Positions 1 to 8,068 of a stretch of DNA of 64,000 nt are shown here, piece by piece. Made by a program: the position numbers and the translations under genes. The stretch spans positions 1 through 64,000 of the forward strand of contig DASYWW010000037.1 in NCBI GenBank assembly GCA_035935655.1. The letters run 5' to 3'. The DNA is from Candidatus Bathyarchaeia archaeon (GTDB lineage: Archaea; Thermoproteota; Bathyarchaeia; 40CM-2-53-6). Under the pieces are notes generated by a model. That model did no database searches. It saw only the letters and a program-made list of their open reading frames with translations, and was not told where the DNA came from. Position 1 is the stretch's first letter; every line of letters begins with the position of its first letter.

Positions 1-13
1 GAGCCTGGGTGGG

Positions 14-155
14 GCCACGAAGGAAGAAGGGACCCAGCTCGGACGGCTAAACGTGTTTCGTCAGCGTTTCACGAAGGGCGAGGTGCGCGAAAAACCGGCC
101 CCTAGGGGGGTCGCATTTTACTTAGCAGAAAAAGTAGTTACGGGAAAGAGAAAAA
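14..155 (+). repeat. Dispersed repeat R2, copy a
   Basis: This segment matches, in inverted orientation, the sequence at about 14240-14405. Shared blocks in order are CCACGAAGGAAGAAGGG, TTCACGAAGGGCG, a palindromic CCCCTAGGGG core and TTAGCAGAAAAA. A 63-codon ORF runs through it (53-244). The reading frame is only patchily kept in the other copy while the DNA is similar throughout, so I read it as a non-coding repeat. I see no gene between it and position 504. Confidence 0.6.
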
Positions 156-504
156 TTACGATAGAGTGTGGTTGGTCAGTGGAGGGTTCCCGGTCAGGAT
201 TTGCGTGCTGGTTCCGGGACGCTGACCTCGCTCTTGTGGACTGACAAAACCTGGTTCAAGCTCTCACTCTCCTGATGCAGCGTTTGGCTTGGTCGAGAAT
301 GACAGTCCTTATAAGCAAGTAACAGCTATTACAGTGTAGTAACAAAAATAGGAATGACAACAATGCTAACCAATATGAAATTCCCCACCTACGTCTGGTC
401 GACGGCTACCCCCGGACTACTTCACGATCGAATCCCCACTTTTCAAAGAGAGGCCCATCAGCTCAAGATGACTCTGAAACCGATTCCCCGGACCGCTGAG
501 CACC

Positions 505-519
505 TGCCGGGAGCCGGCA
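505..519 (+). promoter_or_regulatory. Stem-loop in the hsp20 leader
   Basis: TGCCGG (505-510), loop GAG, CCGGCA (514-519) form a perfect 6-bp GC-rich hairpin ending 17 bases before the first ATG of the Hsp20 gene. I see no Shine-Dalgarno sequence between it and the start. It could affect translation of the heat-shock gene or be incidental. Confidence 0.35.
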
Positions 520-536
520 ATTAGGGTGTCTTCCCA

Positions 537-1058
537 ATGACCATGGCTCTCATGTCCAAAAAGAAAGGAGTATCAAAAGCGGTTACGAAGGCGAATAAGC
601 CTGCGCTTGCCGCCAAAGAAGCTCCATCGAGTTTTACTCATTCAGTCGACAAGATGTTAGACACAATGACCCTAATCCCCTGGGACCCCTTCCGGGGATT
701 CGAATGGCCAGTCGAATATGAACTCCCGACGCGAATACCTTACGTTGATGTTATCGACTCCGACAACGAATATGTCGTGAAAGCAGAGCTCCCAGGGTTG
801 AAGAAGGAAACCCTGAACATTCAAGTTGGGACAAACGAGTTGTCGTTGGCTGCTGAATCCAACGTGGAAACTGAGGAAGAAGGAAAAACCTACCTTCATA
901 GGGAAAGAGCCTTCTCAACATTCCGCCGAAACATAGGCTTCGCCGAAAGCGTGGATACAGAAAAAGTATCAGCAAAGATGGCTGAAGGCATTCTCGAAGT
1001 AAGACTTCCCAAGCTTGAACGCAGGTCCGAAAGGAAGACCCGCAGAATAACGCTATAG
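537..1058 (+). CDS. hsp20: Small heat-shock protein (Hsp20/alpha-crystallin family)
   Basis: ATP-independent holdase chaperone that binds unfolding proteins and forms cytoplasmic oligomers. The alpha-crystallin domain covers about residues 65-165. Near its start is the strand with YVVKAELPGLKKE, and the conserved G-I-L-E-V-R-L-P segment lies near residue 150. The C-terminus ends in I-T-L, resembling the I-x-I/V tail that docks neighbouring subunits. The first 60 residues form a Lys/Ala-rich arm, longer than in many archaeal Hsp20 proteins. In-frame ATGs at 537, 543 and 552 are all possible starts, and none has a clear ribosome-binding site. It is a single-gene unit with a leader hairpin. Confidence 0.93.
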   Translation: MTMALMSKKKGVSKAVTKANKPALAAKEAPSSFTHSVDKMLDTMTLIPWDPFRGFEWPVEYELPTRIPYVDVIDSDNEYVVKAELPGLKKETLNIQVGTNELSLAAESNVETEEEGKTYLHRERAFSTFRRNIGFAESVDTEKVSAKMAEGILEVRLPKLERRSERKTRRITL

Positions 1059-1231
1059 AGGCCTCGCTTGGCCCCTTTGGCCGAAACTTTCAGCTCAGAA
1101 CTGGGCTCAGCTAATGGACTAGCAACTATGGGAAGATTAGGCAGATCCATGCCCGAAAAAATCGTGTGACCTCGTTTGACCTTGGCTTGCCGACGGATAT
1201 GGTTTTTCCTCTGATGATGAGGACGGTCATC

Positions 1232-1480
1232 TTACGCATATTTTATGACGAGACTGATTATTCCACCCAGCAGCACAAGTATTCCTCCCGCCCCTCCTCC
1301 GATCAAGCCGATTACGATCAGTACGATAGCCCATTCGATCTGGCCGGCTTTCTTTGCGCCGACGAGTGCGACCGCGCCGAGGATGATCTGGATGACCCCA
1401 TTTTGCAGACCGAAAGCGGTTAACAACGAGAAATTGGCGATCGATGTTCCGATAACGCTTCCCAGGCAGAGCACTATCAT
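1232..1480 (-). CDS. Small hydrophobic membrane protein
   Basis: An 82-residue protein that is almost entirely hydrophobic, with probably two or three membrane segments and a glycine-rich turn (GLIGGGAGG) before the last one. The ATG at 1480 is preceded by a GGGGGAT stretch at Shine-Dalgarno distance. An in-frame stop lies a short way upstream with no other start codon between, so the start is well defined. I do not recognise the family. It is convergent with hsp20 and alone on its strand. Confidence 0.6.
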   Translation of the reverse strand: MIVLCLGSVIGTSIANFSLLTAFGLQNGVIQIILGAVALVGAKKAGQIEWAIVLIVIGLIGGGAGGILVLLGGIISLVIKYA

Positions 1481-1712
1481 GATAAATCCCCCAACAAAAT
1501 AAGAAGATAGGCGACACGCCCTAAGGAACGATCAGCCATTGAGCGGCCACGAGTCGCAACGCGACAGTCCAGATATTCTTAACGCTTCCTCCACGGGGAT
1601 CCATTTCCTCGCAGTAAAAGATGTTCAGAGCCTACCCCCACACCCTTGCCTCTTCAACATCGGTATGTTCGAAGCGAGCAAATCATAATACTTCTGGGGT
1701 AGATGATCGGTC

Positions 1713-2105
1713 ATGCATCCTGGGAAGGCTGGGTTACGCTTGCACCAGGTGCTGTTGCAAGTGAAGGATATAGAACGATCTAGGGAATTCTACACAAAGA
1801 AGCTGGGGTTTAGCGTACTGTATGACTTTTCTCCCCAATACCTTGCCGTTATTACTCCGAACAAGCTTCAGATAGGCCTGTACCCGTCTCGGCGGGGCGC
1901 TCGTCGGGCGCGGACTAGGGACCAAACAGCCGGGCTTGAGTTTGAAGTCGATAACGTTGAATATTGGTACCGGATGCTCAGGAGACGAGGGATAAGGTTC
2001 AGCGAGAAACCCAAGGATTCCTGGGGGGAACGAGAGGCACGCTTCACAGACCCTGATGGCTACCGCCTAGCAATATCGAGCCCTGCTAAGAAATCCTCAA
2101 AATGA
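1713..2105 (+). CDS. Glyoxalase/VOC-family protein
   Basis: A vicinal-oxygen-chelate fold protein with one beta-alpha-beta-beta-beta pair. The N-terminal module has LHQVLLQVKDIERSREFY and the C-terminal module ends in F-T-D-P-D-G-Y-R-L, both diagnostic of the family. Members include glyoxalase I, extradiol dioxygenases and resistance proteins. Length alone (130 residues) cannot pick a substrate, and the typical metal-binding His/Glu set is not fully evident. It is followed after 40 bases by an SRPBCC protein on the same strand, probably co-transcribed. Confidence 0.85.
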   Translation: MHPGKAGLRLHQVLLQVKDIERSREFYTKKLGFSVLYDFSPQYLAVITPNKLQIGLYPSRRGARRARTRDQTAGLEFEVDNVEYWYRMLRRRGIRFSEKPKDSWGEREARFTDPDGYRLAISSPAKKSSK

Positions 2106-2145
2106 AAACCAGTTCTCAAGCATACGGGTAAGGCGATTTCTCAAC

Positions 2146-2604
2146 ATGGCAACGAGCAGGCCCAAGTTGGAACTGGTCGAAACGGCCACAGACAGAATTA
2201 CCATCTTGGCAGATTTTCCCTATCTGAGCCCGGCCCTGCTCTTCGACTATTGGACAAGTACTGATCTGCTCAAGAAATGGTGGCCTCCCGCGGCGGAGTT
2301 GCAGCCCAAGGTAGGCGGGGCCTATCATTTCTCCTGGCCCCAACAAGATTGGCATCTTCGGGGCAAGTTCACCATGTTCGACAGGGGGAAGGCGCTTGGC
2401 TTCACGTGGAAGTGGGACCATGAATCCGTTGACGTAACCAGGGTCACACTACTCTTCCACTCAATGCCGAACGGGGGGACAAGACTCACCCTTCATCACG
2501 AAGGCTATTCGAAGAACTCGGAAGCGAAAAAGACAAGGGATGAACACGTAGAAGGCTGGACTTTCTTCCTGAGAAAGCTCCAAGAACAAGGCCAGGAATC
2601 GTGA
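2146..2604 (+). CDS. SRPBCC/AHSA1-like protein
   Basis: A 152-residue START/Bet v1-like helix-grip protein of the activator-of-Hsp90-ATPase-homologue type. Family signs are the F-x-Y-W-T-S-x-x-L-L-K-K-W-W-P segment near residue 40, the G-G-x-Y-H-F strand and the terminal long helix beginning E-H-V-E-G-W-x-x-x-L. Such proteins bind hydrophobic ligands, and many bacterial and archaeal ones have no assigned ligand. It lies 40 bases downstream of the VOC gene, a common pairing. A 240-base gap with no visible gene follows. Confidence 0.85.
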   Translation: MATSRPKLELVETATDRITILADFPYLSPALLFDYWTSTDLLKKWWPPAAELQPKVGGAYHFSWPQQDWHLRGKFTMFDRGKALGFTWKWDHESVDVTRVTLLFHSMPNGGTRLTLHHEGYSKNSEAKKTRDEHVEGWTFFLRKLQEQGQES

Positions 2605-2846
2605 AACTCCCCCGACTAGCAAGCCCTTGCCGTAACTAGAAATTCCGAGGTATGACGGATAACACTCTCGGATCTGAGGGTCGTTGAAGCCGCCTTTGGC
2701 CTCTTCTAGAGGCTCATGATGCTGGTGCGCCCTTGTTTTGGTTGTATCAGAATCGTTTCGGCACTCTGGATGGCTGTATCAATATCGTTTCATGGAACGT
2801 ATTTCCCCTGTGACCGACAATGTACTGCTGGAGGTAGAAAATAGAA

Positions 2847-3272
2847 ATGACTCAAAAAACCGCTCTCGAATATCCGAACGTTCCCTCAATACTGGCTCTG
2901 ATAGGTGGCGCTTTGATAGTGCTGGTGGACATAATTCTCTTGACCGTCTCCATAGTGATCCTGCCACATCTCAACTATACGAATTTCACACCGCCACGAG
3001 GCTATACTGGCAGCCCAGGCAACATAGCGTCTGGATTTGTCGGCGCACTCTCAGCCTTCGGTCTGGTCTGTGGCATTATCGTCCTCTTATCGGCCATAAT
3101 GCTGCGTTTCATGCCGTCTCAACGACAGACATGGGGCATCTTCATACTGGTCTTTTCCATCCTGAGCTTCTTCGGCTTCGGGGGATTCATCGTTGGGGCC
3201 GTTCTCGGAATTGTCGGCGCAATAATGATCCTGAGATGGAAACCACCACCGCTGCCACAACCAGAGCACTAG
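2847..3272 (+). CDS. Four-segment membrane protein
   Basis: A 141-residue integral membrane protein. Predicted membrane segments lie near residues 15-38, 63-85, 93-112 and 113-132, with a short Gly/Pro-rich loop between the first two. The N-terminal Y-P-N-V-P-S-I-L-A-L-I-G-G motif and glycine-rich last segments resemble archaeal small membrane proteins of unknown function. A GGAGGT sequence precedes the ATG, though at a rather long distance. The next gene on this strand starts 72 bases downstream. Confidence 0.7.
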   Translation: MTQKTALEYPNVPSILALIGGALIVLVDIILLTVSIVILPHLNYTNFTPPRGYTGSPGNIASGFVGALSAFGLVCGIIVLLSAIMLRFMPSQRQTWGIFILVFSILSFFGFGGFIVGAVLGIVGAIMILRWKPPPLPQPEH

Positions 3273-3344
3273 AGTCGGTTGAATCCAGAACGCAGTGTGC
3301 AAACGGGATAAGAGGAACAGCAATAGGAAGGGTGAGGCGTCGAA

Positions 3345-3869
3345 TTGGAGAAGCTAAAGATCCTCCTGATAATGCTCGTATCCGCGACCGGAGGACTTGC
3401 AGTCTCCATTTACGTCCTCGCCCTATTCCTCGCTCCTACCGAGCCGCCCTTGGTGGTGCTCGGCCAGCTTCTCTCGAACGGCTTCCCAGCCACTTTTCCA
3501 TTCTTAGTACTATTCTCCTCCCTTTTGTTTCTCAGCACAGTTCTTGCAAGCATGGTCGGGGTCATCTACTTCCTAGTGCTACCCGAGATGAAGAACTATT
3601 ACGCATCAAGCAACAATGGAAAGGAGAACGCGTCGATAGTGTTGAGAACTCTCAAGCCAGAGGAGATTAGCGTTGTAAAAGTGTTGGACGCCCACGGCGG
3701 CACTTACCTGCAGAAGTACATCACGAAAGAAACAGGCTTATCACGTTTGAAGACGCACAGAGTAGTCGCAGCATTATCCGAGCGAGGCGTTGTTACTGTC
3801 GAAAAATATGAGAACACGAACCAAGTTTCACTCGTCAAATGGTTTCAAGAAGGAATGCGGCCACAATAA
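3345..3869 (+). CDS. Membrane-anchored winged-helix protein
   Basis: TTG start. Two hydrophobic segments (about residues 7-28 and 48-75) are followed by a cytoplasmic domain (about 100-170) with the layout of a MarR/ArsR-type winged helix: a helix after L-K-P-E-E-I-S-V, a recognition helix in S-R-L-K-T-H-R-V-V-A-A-L and a V-V-T-V-E-K-Y wing. Membrane-tethered wHTH proteins of this kind are common in archaea and are thought to sense envelope state. The target is unknown. It may be co-transcribed with the membrane protein just upstream. Confidence 0.75.
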   Translation: MEKLKILLIMLVSATGGLAVSIYVLALFLAPTEPPLVVLGQLLSNGFPATFPFLVLFSSLLFLSTVLASMVGVIYFLVLPEMKNYYASSNNGKENASIVLRTLKPEEISVVKVLDAHGGTYLQKYITKETGLSRLKTHRVVAALSERGVVTVEKYENTNQVSLVKWFQEGMRPQ

Positions 3870-3971
3870 GATTCCAAGCCTTAACCGTGCAAGAATAGTA
3901 CAGCCTGTCGATATTGCGACGCGCCTGTAAAGAGCCACTATTTCTGTCGATCTACCGCGAGTATTTTCCGA

Positions 3972-4733
3972 TTATGGGACCCGGATGCCGATAAGATCCG
4001 AACCCCGTCGATGAAAGACCCTAGCGGAAAATGCCGCTGCTAGTTTCTCGACGGCATTTGGGTTGTATGAGCTGTTGTCTGCGATAACTATGGAGCCGGA
4101 TCGCAAGTGTGGCTGGACAGTTTTCAATTCATATTCCAAGTGTTTCGATGTCCACGGACTGTCGTGACAGAAAATATCAACAGTCTTGATCTTGCCGAGC
4201 AGATCTTCGAGCAACTCTTCGCTTCGTCCCTTGCGCAAATCCCATCGTTTCCTAAGATCTATTGGTACAGCCCATCCGGAGTCTCTTCCATATGGAATGG
4301 TCCATGAAATATCGGCTTTCGATCGTTTCGGTTTCGAACTGTATGTTGGATAATCGATCGAGTGTAAGGTTCCTTTCCTGTTTCTCTTTAGGGCCAGGAG
4401 AAAATGGGCGGATGATATGCCGGAGGAGACGCCGCTTTCTACAATATGGTCAGGGTTCAGGATCCTTGTGATCCCGTATAATTCGAGAGGGGCCGGGAAC
4501 TGTGCATAGTAGGTTCGCCCGGTCTCGATCATGGTATCACGGATCGTCCGTTCTCTTGCGAGATTGTCACGCATTTCATCGAGAACATGTGCTACCTCGT
4601 CCGAACCCACGCCAGTCAAAGCTTCAATCCATCTGGGTTCGGGACGCGCACGATTGCCTAGAAGCGGCAGAAATTCTGAGTAGTCCATACTGTCAGGATG
4701 GTTTCTTGTTGTTAGAAGCGTGGTCTGGGACAT
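3972..4733 (-). CDS. Class I SAM-dependent methyltransferase-like protein
   Basis: A 253-residue protein with a Rossmann-type methyltransferase fold of the Methyltransf_24 kind. Motif I is degenerate (H-I-V-E-S-G-V-S-S-G-I-S-S), motif II-like acid is in L-H-S-I-D, and D-I-F-C-H-D-S is in the central strand. The ATG at 4733 is chosen because it follows the preceding gene's stop by only four bases. A longer frame reading back to 4847 would overlap that gene. It is the last gene of a three-gene operon with a SixA-like phosphatase and a GyrI-like protein. The substrate is unknown. Confidence 0.75.
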   Translation of the reverse strand: MSQTTLLTTRNHPDSMDYSEFLPLLGNRARPEPRWIEALTGVGSDEVAHVLDEMRDNLARERTIRDTMIETGRTYYAQFPAPLELYGITRILNPDHIVESGVSSGISSAHFLLALKRNRKGTLHSIDYPTYSSKPKRSKADISWTIPYGRDSGWAVPIDLRKRWDLRKGRSEELLEDLLGKIKTVDIFCHDSPWTSKHLEYELKTVQPHLRSGSIVIADNSSYNPNAVEKLAAAFSARVFHRRGSDLIGIRVP

Positions 4734-4737
4734 TTTT

Positions 4738-5241
4738 TTACGTGATCCATTTCTTGCCGTTGAAGTTGTTGCTAGGTGGTAGCAGCCATAACAAGATGCC
4801 TTTGCCTTGTTTTGGATACGTGTCGCATTGTACGCATGCAATTGCACCGCTGTAAAGGCCCACTTTGGATTTGGCGCCTAACAGGTCAGCGATCAGGTTT
4901 CGTAACAGCGGCTGATGTGATACGAGCAGTACGCTGTCAGTCTTGTCCAATTTACGCAAGCGCTCATATGTTTCGTTGACTTCGCGTTCTCCCAGCAGAC
5001 AATCGTCGTAGACAAGTTTTGACGGCTTGTTGAATTCCTCTGCGGCAATCTCAGCCGTCTCTTTCGCCCTCAATAATGGACTGGAAATAATCCAGTCCGG
5101 ATTCAGACCCAATTCGTTCTTAGCAATACGGACAACATTGCGAGCCCATTTCCTGCCTTCGGGAGTAATATGCCGATCTGCTACTTTGGGCAAATCCTTG
5201 CCAAATTCGATGGGCGCGTGTCTCATGATGTGGACGATCAT
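4738..5241 (-). CDS. sixA: SixA-like histidine phosphatase
   Basis: A histidine-phosphatase superfamily protein. The catalytic M-R-H-A motif is near residue 7 (the His forms the phosphoenzyme), R-A-x-E-T-A is near residue 58 and the second catalytic His is in L-V-S-H-Q-P-L-L near residue 108. At 167 residues it matches the short SixA class that dephosphorylates phosphohistidine proteins. Archaeal substrates are not known. It sits 3 bases after the GyrI-like gene and 4 bases before the methyltransferase. Confidence 0.88.
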   Translation of the reverse strand: MIVHIMRHAPIEFGKDLPKVADRHITPEGRKWARNVVRIAKNELGLNPDWIISSPLLRAKETAEIAAEEFNKPSKLVYDDCLLGEREVNETYERLRKLDKTDSVLLVSHQPLLRNLIADLLGAKSKVGLYSGAIACVQCDTYPKQGKGILLWLLPPSNNFNGKKWIT

Positions 5242-5244
5242 TTT

Positions 5245-5763
5245 CTACTTCCTCCTTTTTGATGTCGGGGAGAGTTTTCTGATTGGAACTTGGAGTTCGA
5301 TATGTTTCTGAGCTTTCTTGTCTGTCCAAGGATTTCCTGTGTAAATCTCCCTAGTAGGTCCGGCTTCTTCGTATTCGCCGAACTTTGTCCTCCAGTCCAG
5401 CCAACACTCTAGGCCGTGATAGACTAGCCGATCTGAAAATTGCTTGGGATCAAATGTTACGCTTGCGACATGCAACGATGGGAGGGTTTTGACTTCGATG
5501 TCGGATGGAGTTTTGCTGCGAGGCTTCTGTTTGAGTTCAATGCAAGCCCACCATTGACGTTGAACGTTCGACGGTGCGCCTACCTCGTACTTGTCTAGTT
5601 CAATTCTGAACCACTTACCAGTTCTGGCATCCTTGCTGTCCAGCCATTTCGAAAGATAGTCGAACTCTGGACGAAGCATGTTATCTCCAGTGTAGGGCCC
5701 AGTGTACGTTTTTGATACGACGTTGTGGGCAGGTTCGCGTTTCAGTACAATGTCGACAACCAA
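5245..5763 (-). CDS. GyrI-like small-molecule-binding domain protein
   Basis: A stand-alone effector-binding domain of the GyrI/AraC-C-terminal type, 172 residues. The N-terminal strand with H-N-V-V-S-K-T-Y-T-G-P-Y, the central L-P-S-L-H-V-A-S-V-T-F strand and the W-L-x-x-x-x-x-x-G-E-Y-E-E-A-G-P-x-R-E-I-Y segment match the duplicated SHS2 fold seen in this family. Members bind or hydrolyse small amphiphiles or act as multidrug effector domains. The start is TTG at 5763. It is first in the operon with sixA-like and methyltransferase genes. Confidence 0.78.
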   Translation of the reverse strand: MVVDIVLKREPAHNVVSKTYTGPYTGDNMLRPEFDYLSKWLDSKDARTGKWFRIELDKYEVGAPSNVQRQWWACIELKQKPRSKTPSDIEVKTLPSLHVASVTFDPKQFSDRLVYHGLECWLDWRTKFGEYEEAGPTREIYTGNPWTDKKAQKHIELQVPIRKLSPTSKRRK

Positions 5764-5814
5764 GATTTGATCTGTTTTGGATCTGGTCGTGGATTAATAG
5801 ATAAACAATCGCTG

Positions 5815-5835
5815 TCGTTATAACGACTTATAAGT
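5815..5835 (+). promoter_or_regulatory. Tandem palindromes in a divergent promoter
   Basis: A perfect 12-bp palindrome TCGTTATAACGA (5815-5826) abuts a perfect 10-bp palindrome ACTTATAAGT (5826-5835). They lie between the divergent starts at 5763 (-) and 5873 (+). The second one overlaps a good TATA-like box for the rightward gene. It is a likely operator, possibly for autoregulation by the antitoxin-like protein. Confidence 0.5.
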
Positions 5836-5872
5836 GTCTATAGCAACTCGCAACTAGTAAGGAGGACCAGCA

Positions 5873-6106
5873 TTGCAGAAGGGCGATAGTGTTCGAGACA
5901 AGTCGGACGAGACCACCATTATGATCGCGGTTGCGGACAAGATTAGACTGGACAGGTTGAAGGTGCACAGACGCGAACCCTATCGCGACGTGATCAAGAG
6001 ACTTCTTGACCAAACTGATAAAACAGTAGGAACGAAAGGTCCCCAGTACATTCGAGGCCTAATCGATTCTGTGGTGGGACGTCCCAGTCAAGAACCGGAA
6101 CGGTAG
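5873..6106 (+). CDS. VapB/DUF7557-like antitoxin-type protein
   Basis: A 77-residue basic protein. The short N-terminal strand T-I-M-I-A-V followed by D-K-I-R-L-D-R-L-K-V-H and R-D-V-I-K-R-L-L-D matches small archaeal proteins related to VapB-type ribbon-helix-helix antitoxins. TTG start with a strong AAGGAGG ribosome-binding site at 5859-5865. No toxin gene (PIN domain or RelE) is visible next to it, so it looks orphaned. Palindromes in its promoter would suit autoregulation. Confidence 0.65.
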   Translation: MQKGDSVRDKSDETTIMIAVADKIRLDRLKVHRREPYRDVIKRLLDQTDKTVGTKGPQYIRGLIDSVVGRPSQEPER

Positions 6107-6205
6107 CGTAGAGGACTAGGCGTCGACATCTTAGCGTGTCGGCCGGCACTTGTTCAGGTTGACCTCAAAACCACTATCGCGTTCAAGCTGAACACGAGAC
6201 ATTCG

Positions 6206-6465
6206 TTAGCCGAAGGCTGTTCGTTTGCCCTTTCGAGCCAGTGCAACAGTTGCCACGATCGTTACCAACCCCAGGAACACCAATAAAATGCCGTACACGA
6301 TTGGGAGTGAGACGCCGCACCTGGAAGACCCGACGTACTTACCGCCTAGCTGACATCCAGCCGGAGGGGAGAGGTATCGGTATTGATGATGAGGTAGCCA
6401 AACTCACCCAGAAGTATTCCGACCATCAAGAGAGAAACCCCACGCCCGCGAGCCAATCCTACTCA
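6206..6465 (-). pseudogene. Possible frameshifted small membrane protein gene
   Basis: On the minus strand, one frame encodes a hydrophobic stretch beginning M-V-G-I-L-L-G-E-F-G-Y-L-I-I. The next frame, ending at the stop at 6206, encodes a clear membrane helix (L-P-I-V-Y-G-I-L-L-V-F-L-G-L-V) followed by the positive tail A-R-K-G-K-R. A frameshift near 6350 would join them into a two-segment membrane protein. No intact start is visible. This is a weak call based only on hydrophobicity and tail charge. Confidence 0.3.
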
Positions 6466-6572
6466 CACATTTGATACTAGGTAGTATTCAGGAAGGCACC
6501 ATATTTATGGCAAATACCCAGGTTACGCCAAAATCGTTCCCAGGCTCGATCTCGTGGACCTAGATCAATAGC

Positions 6573-7334
6573 TTAGTGCGTAGGCCATCCTTTCGTCAAG
6601 TTGACCTCTAGTAACAATAGCTCCGCTTCTTTCTCTGCTGTGGTCGCGACGATTCCCTCTCCGGTTATTTGTGTGGCGTTGAATTCTGGCAGAAGCCGGT
6701 CGTTGACGCTGACGGGTCCACCTTCCAGAACGTAGAGGTATAACCCATAATCTTCTCTTACCTGGCAGTTGATTTTGTGTCCGGGCTGGAGAAAGGAAGA
6801 AAGAACTGCTCCGTCAGCTCGGAGCGGTAGAGTCTCGGGATTCTTATAGGCTACTAACGGTAACCATTGGTTGGTTCTTTCTGATCGATCTACCTCTTGT
6901 TGTTCCACGGAAGGTGTCATGTTGAGCATTTCGGGATAATACCATATCTGGATGAAACGCATGGGAATGTCTCTTCGATTATTGATCTCTGAGTGATACA
7001 TTCCGCGGCCGACGGTAGTGTGTTGTACTCCTCCGTTGTGGAGAACGCCGCCCTTGCCACGCTCGTCTTCATGACGGAACTCTCCCTCAACGACATATGT
7101 CACGACCTCGTTCTGAGTATGAGGATGAAGAGGCCAAACAGCACCAGGACTCAACGTATCATCGTTTAGAACACGGAGGTTTCCAAAACCGTTGTACTGC
7201 GGACTATTGTAGGTGTCGAAGGAAAAATGCCACCGACCACGAAACGTACCCTCCTGAATCCTACCAGAGGCCTGATACAGAGTGCTAGCAGGCCGGACAG
7301 TTATTTTGATATTCTCTGTTTTCTGTGACGACAA
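6573..7334 (-). CDS. Pirin-family bicupin protein
   Basis: A 253-residue bicupin. The N-terminal cupin carries the pirin metal site, H-P-H-x-x-x-E (from L-H-P-H-T-Q-N-E-V) with the downstream His in M-Y-H-S-E. The G-E-F-R-H-E-D turn is also typical. The C-terminal cupin lacks obvious metal ligands, as in the family. Pirins include quercetinases and redox-dependent cofactors, so the function here is open. It is a single gene, with only non-coding sequence seen to 7485. Confidence 0.92.
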   Translation of the reverse strand: MSSQKTENIKITVRPASTLYQASGRIQEGTFRGRWHFSFDTYNSPQYNGFGNLRVLNDDTLSPGAVWPLHPHTQNEVVTYVVEGEFRHEDERGKGGVLHNGGVQHTTVGRGMYHSEINNRRDIPMRFIQIWYYPEMLNMTPSVEQQEVDRSERTNQWLPLVAYKNPETLPLRADGAVLSSFLQPGHKINCQVREDYGLYLYVLEGGPVSVNDRLLPEFNATQITGEGIVATTAEKEAELLLLEVNLTKGWPTH

Positions 7335-7485
7335 CGAATAATCGAAAGTTGCCGCGGCCCCAGCCCGCTATTTAGCATTTCTAGAATTGGCTCTGTCGCC
7401 TTGTTGGTTGCCCATTTGGTTGTCAACTTTCGGTTGCTCCCGGCCTTACATGTCCATCATGAAATCGTGAGTTCGAAGACCCCTA

Positions 7486-7800
7486 TCATTCGGTCAGCAT
7501 GTCTGCCACAATGAGCCCCTGTTCCGTCGCCTGCCGACGGTTCACGGGTGGCATAGGCCGGCGGAGACAGACCGCGATCAATACTCCCGCATACAACGCC
7601 ACGAGGCTCCCGCCTAACATGAAACCGAGCATTCCCAGGTACCTAGTCGCCCAGTCTTGGAAGTACTGGTTGGTGTTGTACTGTTCAGCCATCCAGAGGG
7701 TCAGGAGGAGGATGATTACGGATTGGACACGGACCATTAGTCCTGCGCGCCGGGCAACCGGCTCCGCCCTTAGCCTAGCGATACTGATCTCCTCATCCAT
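7486..7800 (-). CDS. Two-segment membrane protein, paralogue of the 44.1-kb protein
   Basis: I start it at the ATG at 7800, because an AATATAG box lies about 29 bases upstream, suiting a leaderless transcript. It has two membrane segments (about residues 24-40 and 58-82 of the 104-residue form). Between them is the sequence A-E-Q-Y-N-T-N-Q-Y-F-Q-D-W. The protein at 44084-44371 has the same two-segment layout with A-E-Y-Q-S-N-A-Y-M-Q-E-W, so the two define a small family. Function unknown. Confidence 0.65.
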   Translation of the reverse strand: MDEEISIARLRAEPVARRAGLMVRVQSVIILLLTLWMAEQYNTNQYFQDWATRYLGMLGFMLGGSLVALYAGVLIAVCLRRPMPPVNRRQATEQGLIVADMLTE

Positions 7801-7845
7801 GGACAATAGAATGTGCAAAACCAGGCTATATTGGTAGAGGACCCG

Positions 7846-8030
7846 AAAAATCACCCATTATCAGCCCTGATTAGGATTCTGGGAAGCCTCGGGTCAATGT
7901 CGGCAAATTCGTTCGGGTTCGTCCGGGATACTTCCGATGCCATCTCAGCCTGGATTGTGCCCGGAATCGCCTATTTCGCCCATTATCACTGCCGGACAGG
8001 AAACCGTTTCCAGGAAAAGGGGGGTCTTAG
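7846..8030 (-). repeat. Dispersed repeat R1, copy c
   Basis: Read on the minus strand it starts with CTAAGACCCCCCTTTT, continues with TTTCCTGTCCGGCAGTGATAA and ends in CAGGGCTGATAATGGGTGAT. Its internal part (GATTCCGGGCACAATCC, then ACCCGAACGAATTTGCCGAC, then GAGGCTTCCC) is nearly the same as in the copy at 30811. It fills the space between the tail-anchored ATPase and the two-segment membrane protein. Confidence 0.85.
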
Positions 8031-8068
8031 CGATCAACCCTCGCCCCGCAAGAGCGGTTCGTCCGCTT

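Noticed and set aside
53-244. 63-codon ORF at the window start
   Set aside because: It lies within repeat R2a, the frame is only partly preserved in the other copy, and no ribosome-binding site or known motif is present.
2738-3670. 310-codon ORF overlapping two genes
   Set aside because: It runs in another frame through the two membrane-protein genes, with a Arg/Ser/His-rich composition typical of a shadow frame.
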